From Penelope pileata (lineage: Eukaryota > Chordata > Aves > Galliformes > Cracidae): a DNA stretch of 64,000 bases. The notes under the pieces are model-generated. The model made no database searches. It worked only from the letters and a program-made list of their open reading frames with translations, and was not told the DNA's origin. Position numbers and translations under genes: made by a program. This document shows positions 37,636 through 49,200 of the stretch, piece after piece (position 1 is the stretch's first letter; each line of letters starts with the position of its first letter). The DNA is taken from positions 28,834 to 92,833 of the forward strand of contig WBMW01005913.1 of NCBI GenBank assembly GCA_013396635.1, read 5' to 3'.

Positions 37636-37999
37636 NAAATTATTACTGCAGGCTTGTCTGAGTAACCTAGACTCTTGTCCTCAGATATTCCCTCATGACA
37701 TAGCCACAGTGGAAACCTCAGCTCATCTAGCTATGCTCCAAGGCAATTAGCCAGTGCTTTTACCACAACTTCTGACAATGGATCTGAACAACAGCACTGA
37801 CTTGCATCATTGACATCTAGTTGTTCTGGTGGCTCGATTTCCCTCTTCTTTCTTCCTCTTTTGTTCATATTCTCCTTTCTTTTCTTCAAACTTTTCTACT
37901 TGCTTCAGGCATGCCAGCACAGTAATGACCTACACAGAGCAATTTTCAGTCTGTGATCTCCCCAGATGTAGCAGATATTAACAGCGATAAGCCATGTGA

Positions 38000-38076
38000 A
38001 AAAAACCAAAACCAAAACCAAACCAAAACAAAACAAACAAAACAAAACACAACAACAACAACAACAACAAACAATA
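38000..38076. repeat. (CAA)n / (ACAAA)n simple repeat
   Basis: A/C-only stretch of ACCAAA, ACAAA and then CAA units. Such runs can be the remnant tail of a retroposed sequence, but nothing recognisable precedes it. Confidence 0.85.
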
Positions 38077-41000
38077 AGCCTTTTTAAACCTGTACATCCT
38101 AAGAAGTCTAAACCAAATGCTGGAAAGTTTTATTGCAACAAACTTGTTTTAGTGAGGCCCATTTGGGAGTTCTCTAATAAGCATGTATGGGTTATTAAAA
38201 CACGTAACTCAGTTTCCTGCATTTCACTGGTAGATCGTGCATTGTTATAGCATCCTTTCTCCTCTCCAACACTTTAGAAACTGTGTTGAGGATGGTAGCT
38301 GACACTAATCTATGCTTGGCTGATGAGTTGGAGGAGAAAATGAAAGAGCAGAAAGTGAGTCATTTTCGAGGGTTCAGAGGGTTACAGCACTTCCCTTGAA
38401 TAATCTGAGCTCATAGGTGCTTCCATTGTAACATCTCTTGCTTTGTCCCACTGAAATGAGCAGAAGAAAAAGTGCAGTTTTGATGTATAATTACCAATAT
38501 GTGGTTGAATCATTAAAGATTTAAAGTTGCAACAGAGTTGGCATCACCTGCACCCTTTTATGTGAGGGACAGGGTCTATTTGTACAGCCAAATTTGCAAA
38601 ACCTGCTCATCCCTACGCAAGAAAAAAAAACAAAACACCTTTTGATTTCTGTAGATTTCAACACACAGTGCTGGTGAAGGAGCTTTTAAACAGTGCACCA
38701 CATTCAGCTCCCATGTAAATATGCATGACTTCTTCCTAAGTACCAGGCGTCAGGTTTATCTGCTATCCTGTAGGATAAACACTATCCCTATAGGACTGCA
38801 CTTGGCCTAAGATTTCTGGATCTGTCATCTTATTAATTCTGGTTGCACAGAGCCTTTTGGAGATAACTCCAGTGAAGTGTGAGCAGCAGCATCCAATTCT
38901 GTGCTCCAGTTTTCCACAGACACATAAAGCAGCAGGGGTTAGCAAAGATGACAGGTCACACTTACCGTCAGTTCAGTGAAAAGATCAGTATTAATGGCTT
39001 AGGAATCAAATTAGCCACTCCTCCTCTTTTAGTGAAAGCTGGTGTGTCAAAGGTTGCTGTCTCTCAAGAGAATAGTGGGGTGCAGATGGCTGAAAATCCT
39101 GTCATGCTTTTATGGAAAATTAAATTTTGGCGCATTGTTTTCTTTCAGATCTCGGAACTCCTGAGGAAGCCACCCTGTCACCACCTGGCTGGGCTCCCTC
39201 CTGTCCAACCACTTCCATCTGTAGCCATCTTTCCACTCTAATTGAACAGATTTCCTACACAGACTGGTTGCTGGTTGCCAGACAGCGTTAGGTGGCTGTC
39301 AGCAAATGGGCTGCAAATCACTTTTATATTTGTTTAAATGAAGTTTCTTCTCTCGTCTTTCATTCATCTTCAGTGAAGGTCAAGGTCAGCAGTGAGAGGC
39401 TTTTTAAAAAGAAAAAATCACTGTTTATTTCCCAGCTAATGTCTGTTTGTAGGAATGCATTGCTTTTTTCAAATGCAGTTTAATACTGGGTTTATTTCAA
39501 TATTAGATCCCTTACATAGCAGTGTTACCCATTCATCTTTTCTGAGGATTCACTTGTACCCTTCAGTGAGGTGTTCAAAAGCCTTTGCACTTTAAAATAT
39601 AAATTGTTAAATTCCCATTTGTTAGACCAGAAGACATGTGGAATTCCAAGATATTCATCTGGCCTCTGCTTGGCTTTGCAGCAATTGCGGAGGGTTTATC
39701 AGAGCAGCTTGGTGCTTTAGTCCATCACACACAATGCCTCTGGCCTTTTGATAGTCCAGAGGAGGATGGACATTTCATCTCCATTGTAGACCAAGTCCTG
39801 TTCCACAAAATTCCCAGCTTATTGTAAGTTTTTCTTCAGGCTTTAAGGGTAATCAACAAACTGAATTTTTCCCCTTATTTTACGTATTGTCTGGACCACT
39901 ACGAAAGTCTTTGCAGAATATCCACCTAGATTTGCCATCAGTTCCAAGGTACTTTGAATCACAGCTTTTGTGTAATTACTGATATATTGGAGCATACTCA
40001 GTAGTCTGGAGAGATCTACGTGGCTCCGTAGTCCTCCTCCACAGAGAAGGAAACTCATGGAGGCACTGTTCAAGAGTACGAAAGGAATGCTGAGCGTACT
40101 GCACTAGCACTGTCATTGGAAAAAAGCATCCCAAACTTGCCATGGAAGACCACCAACTATTTACTGCTACTTTAACCTGAGATTCAGGTGTGAAATAGGG
40201 CCTCTAGCACCTCCCTTCTTGATGGCTGCCAGCTGATGCAAGGCTCACCAAGCTTTCAGGTTCTCTGACTGATCTTTTTTACATACGCCTTTTTGCTTCC
40301 TGAAGAATTTAGGTTGGTATGTAATTCAGTCTTCATGTGAGAGCAAAGACAAATAAGTTGTGCAGATTGAATGGGAAAAGGTAGGTACAACTAAACCTCT
40401 TTTTTTTTTTTTTTTAAACTCTGTAGGGTACAAATTTGGTTTAATTCACATGCTTTTCTGAAGAAGATGGGAGAAACAGCATTTCTTTTGGCTATTTGTG
40501 TAGCTTGTTACAAATGGTTGCTTCTGGAAAGTGTCTTGTTGCCGATTATAGGGATGCTTTGATCTTGCTAGGTGTTTTCAGCAGCAGGCAAGCTGAGTTT
40601 GAAATATTGAATTGAAATTAACAAATGTTCTCAGCTCCATCATTGTCAGTTTTTTCTGGTACTATCCAAAATGTTCCTGGGAACCTCTAATTGGTACTTG
40701 CACCCTTAGAAGTATCAGCATAGTTAAGAAACAGACATTTCTGTTAAGGAAAAAGGGAAATCCCAAGCAGTGTTCCAGTAGGCTCTTAGCTTGGTTCCTC
40801 ACAAGTTATCTTGAGGCCTTTAATACAACCCATCCCTACCTGCTGAGCCCTGTTCATGGTACTGTGCCAGTCAACCTGAGGCCCTTCATAGCTGCTGTTC
40901 CTCCACATAGCCCAGGGCCACCTTACTCACAGCAGGGAGCAGACCACCAATGACTCCAGCTTCCCAATGTCAGACTGTGGCCACCTTCTCCTGCAATAAC

Positions 41001-42059
41001 ACCCATCTAGCTCCTAACTCTTCTCATCCTCATGCCCACATGTCCACATGCCCTTTGCCTCCTCCTCCACACTCACAGCTTAGGACTTGCGTGTAGCACA
41101 TCTGCCTGGGCAGCTGCTTGGCCAAGAGTCATAACTGGACACTCAGTCCAAGACTTTTAAGGGAAAATCCATTATTTTTGACACAGGACGGATCTATCTC
41201 TCTGTTTAACTAGATACCAGAGCTGTTAAAAATAAGATGTAAAGAAACTGACAGAGAAAAACCAAACTCTCGATTCAAAGGATCAGACTCCTCACGCAGC
41301 CCCAGCACTGTGAATAAAATTCTAGTCAACATCCATAATTTATCAAAATACTTTCCTAAACTTTGGAGCTTTAACTCCTTGGTAGATGACTGATGTTTTT
41401 ACTACAACTGAAGTTGTAAAAGGACACAGGAACTTCAAGAGAAGCATGTAGTACAGCATGTTTGTGTGTGGCAGGACAGAATAGGGTTGACTTCTTGTTT
41501 AGCCTGGATGAAAAGCAATGTCAGAGAGCACTGCTCTTCGGAGCAGTCTCTGAGGAAGGACACAAAACACCAAAAACTGAATCTTCTGAATGCGTCCTTT
41601 GTTCTGAGCTTTGTTGAACTGCACTGTGATGAAAGGTTTAAGAAATATTTAGGTCTGACCAGTCCTCTTCCTCTACTTCATATTAACACTGGTGTTGGCT
41701 TTTGTGGGAGCAGGTCCAGGCTGCCCCTGGGCCCCCTCAAAATGTGATAAATGTAATGCCATTAAAAGGAAAGCTATTGTGTTAATTAAAATGAGACCCA
41801 TTTTCTAAATACCAAGCATCCATGTCGTCCAGGAAGGTCTACAGCCATGGAAGTGATACAGAGCAGAACAAAATCCCTACACGTTGTGCTCCCTGAAGAT
41901 TCCTAGGTCCTTGGAAGCGTCAGGTCCTGGTCCAGGTCTCAGTACCTGGAGATCTAAGGACGACTCCTGAAGGTCATGACCAAAACCAAGTCCTTCAGCT
42001 TGTAAAATTGGCAGGAAAATAAATCTTTGCAACACTTGGAAACGTTTAAGCAGCGCCTC

Positions 42060-42400
42060 CAGAGTATATAAAAATGAAAAGCAGTAAACAAAATAAGTTA
42101 GGATGAAAGATAATATTTTACACCCTTTTCTATTTTACTGTTTCGATTAAATAAACCGTGCTCTAAATTTGACAAGTTCTATGTTCATCAGCCAGCATAT
42201 CCTTCTTATAGTTTCTAATAAGGATATAATTGCATATTCTTGTAATTATAATTCAATATGCACCATCTTTGGGCAACACAGACAAGAAATAAATAATGTA
42301 TATTTCAAGCCTAATTTAATTTTCAGCGATTAAAAAGTAATTAACACCAGTTTGTGCAATCTGTACAATCACATTTCTTGCCATCACTTTAATTTTCTTG
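42060..42400. promoter_or_regulatory. AT-rich candidate regulatory element
   Basis: A segment dense in homeodomain-type cores (TAATTA, TTAATT, AATTA) and with TTTACTG, AATAAACC and GTAATTAAC motifs, with no simple repeat structure. The texture resembles conserved vertebrate enhancers, but conservation cannot be assessed here. Confidence 0.25.
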
Positions 42401-42892
42401 GAACTGGAAAAGCTGACAGCTTTTTAAGGGAAACAAAACAAATGTTGTTTCGGTCTTTCCAGGCTGTTCACAGTCAATCCCGCTATCCTCATCCCTGTAA
42501 GCAGTCGCGCTAATTCCAGTGAAATCCCTCACCCCAAATTCAAGTGGAGATGAATCACAGCCCTGGAGCTGCGGCAGTGCAGGAGGAGGCTGTTTCAGAA
42601 CCACTGCTGGCTCTGGCACAGCAGCAGCTGCCATGTGCTCTGCTGTGGGGTAGCTGAGGTGTGGGTCTGGCAGCAGCAAGGCCCCGATGCCCAAGCTCTG
42701 CATTGGTATTTTCGGCCTTTTTACACACAGAACATTTGGCTTCTGGTTTCTCTTCTGGTTGTTTCCTTGACTGGCTCCAGTGTTTTCTCCTTTTAAAGAT
42801 ATGGGTTACAATGACCAGTTTTTGCTGATGCATGTCTACTTCCTTCATTTCTCTTCCTTCCTCTCTCTCTACCTCTCTGTTTTTCTCTGTAG

Positions 42893-42934
42893 CCCACGTG
42901 TGATTTTAACCAGGCATCTGCTTGTAGCACTCAG
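42893..42934 (+). other. Exon-like unit with strong polypyrimidine tract
   Basis: About 45 bases almost purely C and T, ending TTTTCTCTGTAG, precede this 42-base segment, and a donor-like CAG|GTTAAG follows it. The length is a multiple of three and two frames are open. It also begins with CCCACGTGTG, which holds an E-box. No protein match is recognised; it could be an exon of a non-coding transcript or a chance pairing. Confidence 0.25.
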
Positions 42935-45900
42935 GTTAAGTCACTCCGCTACCCCCCACACAACTCTGGTTTGCTGCAGAAGCTGAATCCTGACTTGCAG
43001 TCTGCCTTGGAATGCAGCAGGGTTCACGTGCTTCTCATCTGCAGGTGAGAGGGGCTGCGTGTGCAGCAGCAGAGTCCTGCCCTGACATCCCCATGACAGC
43101 AGGCACTGCGCTGCAGGGCCCACCGTGCTGGAGAGTGACAGCACAGACTGCGAGAGCAGAGCTGGGCAACTGCTACCACAGCCTCCTGTGATAACTGCTT
43201 TATTTTGTGTCCTGCAGGTTTAACCACTTTCTGTAGCACAGAGTTAGCACATTGTAAGCCGCTGATAGATTTTCCAAAAGAGAAACATTTGTCGTAATGA
43301 TGTTCTTACCTTTGGAGTGCTGTATCAGTACTAAAGTCTGTCATGGCACCTTGCATTTTCAGGCTATTTGGAAGCATTAATATTTATCTATGTATCTATC
43401 TCACTATTAATGTATCTACATTACAATATATGTAATTAATGGGTTCTGGCTGTTCTTTAAGTTGCCAGTTGTTCTGTAAAATTTTAGTGGGGAATAAGGA
43501 GCATACTAACACAAAGAGATCATTAAATAAGGAGTTGTAAACATTCATTCACCAGTTTGCAAAGTAACAACAATTGCTCTGCCAGCAAATATCTTCACCA
43601 GTAAATCTTTCTGTTTATATTCTCTAGGACACAGACAAAGAAAGGGACTGGTGGACGTGATGGTTCTCTCAGTTGTTTTTATCACCGCCATGCTGAATCG
43701 TCTTTGGTAAGCTGTTTTACAGATCTTTCCACACCAAATTTTTGCCGGTGTAGAACAAGAATTCCCGGATGCCTCTGTTTCGCTTGTTATACTGCTAGTA
43801 AGGTTTTTGTTACAGAGAAGATCTTCAAACCTGTGCAATTCATTGAGCGTAGGTATGGCTTTTACAGCTAATAGGTATGGGCTTTTTGTCCTCTGGCCAT
43901 TAACCCTGATAATAAATGTGAAAAGATTTCATCAATGTGATTCTCCTTAGAAGTTATTTACATTTTGGTCTGGTGGTCTTCCTTGGCCTAATATACAGCA
44001 CATAAATGGACCTGTTTGGAAATGCAAAAAGTGCATATACTGTAGCGATCTGATTACCAATTACTAAGAGTAAGTGCCCATTTAACATAACCAGGGGTAG
44101 TTACATTTCCTGTCTTTCTTTATATCTGCAATAAGGCTCTGAGGACATTTTGTTCAATTTCAGAGTATCTGGTACCTAGCAGTTGCACATACACATTTCT
44201 TACTGTTTTCATATCCTGCATTTCCCATTTTCTTTTCATGGCCCGTTGCTTAGGAATTGATTTTACTTCCCACAGAGAATTCTCCATAAACGAAAGTTTG
44301 GGAATAAGATTTTAACTTAAACAGTTAATTAATGTAATTCTCTGTTTATTGGCTTAATCAATAGCTTACAGATGGTAAAAAAAAAAAAAATACACACATT
44401 GGCTCTGAGACAGCGGGAAATTTATGCGTTCCCAGCCTGAATCCTTTCACACCAGTTGCATAAAGACCCTACAGCAAAGTGTTATTAATAGGAGTTGGTG
44501 GATGTCACAGCACCCTAATTCTTAGTGAATAGCATCTACCTAGAAACATCAATTGGCAGGCCCAAACTGAGCTGGCCTGGATAGGTGTTTCTGTACTCAT
44601 TTGTATTTATACCGGGGAAATCATTATGTCAAAAGCCAGTCTCTTATTTATGCAGAAGTAACACGGTGAGCAATACTGACACACCATACACTGAGGTGTT
44701 GGCAGTGAGGAGCTGCCTCAGCCTGCAGCAAGATTGCTTTTTAAACTAATTGCTTCGTTTTTGTCATTGTAGGATCGTGCATATGTGTAGCAATTTATGC
44801 AGTCACTTTGTGTTGGTTATTATTAATAAAACCTTTTGTCATTTTAATTAAGAACTTTCACTTCATTGAAAGCATATGAGTCTGAAGTGCAAAGTGTACC
44901 TTTAAAAAACAGAAATTACTGTCACTGAGTGTTAGTGGACGGGGGAGGCAGGCTATTAATGCCAACATTCCACTGATCTGTGCTTTAAATACGCAGGGGG
45001 ATCACTTGTTAGTACTCAGCATGCCTTACCCAGCTCTGAGGCATTGTCCAATGCTAAGCAGAATCTCAGGAACTGGTGATTAAAAGATTGTGACTAGGAA
45101 GCTGGGAATAAAGATAAAAAGAGAAGCATCCTAATAGTTTTTAAGTGTATCATTTAGGTGAGAAAATTTTATCTGATGCTGTTAACTGGCAAACAGGTTG
45201 TCACTGAACAAGTCAGAATGAGAATCTGGGGATGATTCATGTACCCTGAGAAGAGTCATTTTCTAAAAAGGCCCTTTTAAAGGTCAGGAGTGAACAGTTC
45301 ATGCATAAACAGTTTCTGAATGTAGAAGTCGTTTTCCTGAAGGAGTAAATTCTCATCCCATTAAGAGAAAAATTCTTAGTGACTCCCATGGCAGGTTTGG
45401 CCTGCAACTAGGAATTAATTAAAGGGAAGTGTCAGTGACTGACACTGGTATCTCAAGCCCTGATATCATGTAATCTTTAAGCAGAAAAGAGAAATACAAA
45501 ATACGCTTGTATCTAGAAATATGAACTGCATTTTGAAATAAGTCTTGGCGTTCAGACTTTCTATGCCTGTAAATGTTCTTGGTATGTGTCTTCATTGACC
45601 TAAATTCTGACAAATGAAGTAGGTTGAGAGATGAGTTAATGAGAGGCTAAGCTTTTCATACTAAATTCATGTTTCACATTATGTTTTACATTTCCCAGAA
45701 ATAATTACTTATATATATGATAATAGATTCTCATGGGGAGTCCTGCACTGCAAAGGAATTCCACCATCTAAATATGTTACAGGTAATATTTTGTCGTTAA
45801 CCGAAGTGGATATGTATGCATGATGATACAAATTTTATGTCAATACCTGATGTTGTATTTATTAAATCAATGCAGTACCATTTTAAAAGTCTTTAAAGAG

Positions 45901-46065
45901 ACTCATCTTTTTTAAAAAATCACTTATATTAATAAAAGCATTGTTCAAAACACGTTTCTTCCTTGAACCATTACTTAAAATTTGTAGGTTCTACATTTTC
46001 CTCCCATTAAAAGGGAATTCCTTCCTGTAAATCGGATACTCTACGTTTACGTACAAGAAGAAGAA

Positions 46066-46222
46066 CAAGGTTGGACTGCCAGACTTGTAAGATCAAAGCC
46101 AGGCTGGATGGGGCTTTGGGCAACCTGGTCTAGTGGGAGGTGTCCTTGCCCATGGCAGGGGCATTGGAACAAGATGATCTCTAAGGTCGTTTCCAGCCTG
46201 AACCATTCTATGATTCTATGAT
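46066..46222 (+). mobile_element. CR1 LINE short 3' end
   Basis: Only the last ~155 bases of a CR1-type element, in plus orientation: GGATGGGGCTTTGGGCAACC, TGGTCTAGTGGGAGGTGTCC, TGCCCATGGCAGGGG, then GATGATCTCTAAGGTCGTTT and the tail ATTCTATGATTCTATGAT at 46205-46222. The intact double tail repeat suggests a younger copy than the other two. Confidence 0.94.
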
Positions 46223-49200
46223 CACTTTGGTACCTGAATTTTAAAGGGGTTTTTACAAATTACCAATAACCAACAAAAAATGTCTTTCAAATGACGTCAT
46301 GCCCAGAATAAACCTGTGGAATGCCGTGGCTTGCACTGGTTTCTGTAAATTGCAAGTGAATATGGTCCAATTAAAGATCTTTTCATCATAAACAATGTAC
46401 TGAGAGCTCCTTCTCTATAGAGTGTCATCTCCACAGGCCTCAAGGAATTAATAAGAACAGAAGAAACTAACACTGTCAGTGAAAACAGTGACCTTAAGAG
46501 AAAGTCTGCAAAGAGCAAACCACAGAAGTGTAACCCCTCCTCTTCACTTTCTGAGTATTAAATTAATGGATTTTCAGCCTGTACATAGGCCACATAAGGT
46601 CAAGGTAAACAGATCTGGAGATGGCAAAGGGAAATAAAAGAAACATAGTCTGCAGTTAAATAATTGCTCTGAGTGCTAAGGGGAGTTTCAGCTACGTGAG
46701 ACCACAGCTGGAAATGCTGGAAGTACAGCAGTTTGACAGAGATTCTGTGTTTTGTGTTCTTGCTGAGGTAAATAAAAGAAATGGGATTGATTTTGCTTAT
46801 ACTATATGCATTTTTGCAGTACAATGTTAGCATTGACATGTTTCTAAAACTCACCTAAGACTGCTGACCTTTCTTTACAATGATCTGAATCAGCCCAGTG
46901 GGTTAGGATGTTTCTTTCTTTCTTTCATTGTTTCTTTAACATGCGCTATGGGGATTCCTGCAATGAGTGATTATTTCTAGCTGTGTTAATAAATTTTCTG
47001 AGAAGATGATGAGGAGTTGTTTGGATATTGTTTTTCAACTGGCTAAAATCAATCTCCATTTCTGAATTCGAAAAGGAAGTGTCTTGTATCGATTTCAGAT
47101 TTACAGTTTGCAAAGCACTGGCAAATACAGTGCTGGAACAAATCTTTACAGAGGGTGGAGGGGAAGCAGCCCTGAAACATTTCAGTGATTCAGATATTTT
47201 TCAGAGTCTCTTCCTTAAAAGAAGCTTTGAAATGAAAATGCTTCCCTTTTTAAAAAGGAGGATTTGATGTTATATTTGGTTTTAAACTTATCCTTGTCTG
47301 TTCCCACATAATGTAATTGAAGAAGCAAACTAAAACGGAATGACTTTTCTTTCTTTTTTCTTTTTTTCTATAAATGCTACTAGGAAATGTTGCTCATTAA
47401 TTAGAAATGTGAAGAAAGAGTTTTGCATAACAGAAAGACAGAAATACAAAATAATTCCTTATTAAAAAAATACCCAAACTTGCATAGGCATCTATTTACT
47501 GTAGAAGGGACTATCAGCTCTAGAGATCCAGAATTTTAATAGGAATTACTGTGGCTTCTTTTTCCATGCAATGTATATCAAAACAGACTGTTGAAAGCAA
47601 TTATTTAGCCCAGAGGCATTTGTCTCTCAGCCCAGTGAACCTCTACAGTCTTAATTTTCTGACCTAAATTACAGATGTGGATTATGGGCCTGGTGCAGTG
47701 GATCTGATCATTTTGAGAACAATTCAAATTTGTTGCAAAGAGAAAATGGCTGTATTTGCAATTACCTTTGTTTGGGTGAGGACAGAAAGGTGTCTCACCA
47801 AGATAAAATTGTTGGATAAACGCAGTGGGGGGATTCACCTATTGGCAGATAAAGGCATAACATTATCCAAACACAGTGATAGCAAGAATCTTCCTCACCA
47901 ATATTTAAGTGAACATTTGCCTGGATCCCAAGAGAAAATGGCAGTAGGTAAACCCCATTAATCCCACGAGGAGATACACCTCTTAGCAAGAAAAATGCTT
48001 CAGAGTTTCATTTAGCCTCAGGAGTGTTACACCAGAAAAAGCAAAGACTTGGGCATCTGATTTAAATATTCACATCCTCAAAGCCGTGCAGCACTTCTGC
48101 ACAACCCAGATGGGAGAATCTGTGTGCCATGTTTCCAGCACTGTGGTTCCCTCAGAAGTTAAATATGTTATGTATACAGTCTGTTCCTACCTCGTACCTA
48201 GCTAAGTTACATTGAGATTTTTGTTTTAAGCAAATATCTGCTTTTAGATCTGTTCATTATTCAATGAATCTGATTCCACGTACAAGATACTTTCCCTGTT
48301 AAGCAGAATTCAAAAACTTGTTCAAGTTATCTTCTGTTTGTGAATTTTTGAACTCACCTCTCACAGGGATGCTTCAGTTAGATACAGGATGTTATAGGAT
48401 GAGACCATTTAAATCTTTTCTATTGCAAAACAAACAGCTTTACAAAATAATTAGAAAAATATAATAACTTCATGACTAGACACTTGTGTAGCCTGGGGAA
48501 GGGAAAGAAGTCTCTGTTTTTTGTTTAAACTCTTGCAAATACTTAACATTAAATATCCTACCAATAAATGGATTTCCTTAAACCTGGATGAATTCTAGCC
48601 TCAAAGCTGTGGAGAGACTCAGTGAATGCGTAAATATTCAGTGCAAAGAGCAATATTTTCAACAGGAGGAATCCAGAGAACCTCTTCTCATCAGATGTTG
48701 CTAAAAATATAACCAGTTTGTGAATCCAAAGCAACAGGAATTTCATAAATGTAAATGGAGCCCCCAGGTCACTTAGCATAGTCATGGCATCTATCTGCAG
48801 AAGCGAAATGGCATTTGGGATGCTGGGTAAAACGCTGCTGGACAAAGTGAAGAGTCAGGTGATGCTGAGGCCAAAGTTGGTAGTTCTTCCAGGGCTATGT
48901 TGGCGTCTCTTCCCCGTGAACTGCTTCCAGTTCTTGATATATGACCTGTAGCTCTCAGTCAAATAAAGATTTTAATACACTTTTAAAGGCATCAGTATTG
49001 GCTGTTTCTGTCGCAGAATCTGAAAATAATATCATCTTGATAGGAAAATATGGGTCTGGAATGTCTTCTAAGGAGGTAAAAATTGAATTTGGACCTTCCA
49101 TATGTTGATCCAAGGAGTAGGTTATTAAGAATTACAGATCTTCTGACAGTAACAACTGTGACAATGTATGAGAATTAGGACAGGCACGGGTGCCCAGGTT

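Larger units (their letters stand above)
37636..46065. other. Intergenic with candidate exon and regulatory segments
   Basis: About 8.4 kb. It holds a CAA/ACAAA simple repeat near 38000, a T16 run at 40400-40415, an AT-rich candidate conserved element at 42060-42400, an exon-like unit at 42893-42934 and an A14 run at 44377-44390. Frames at 38879-39241 and 39636-40073 are open but unrecognised. Confidence 0.65.
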
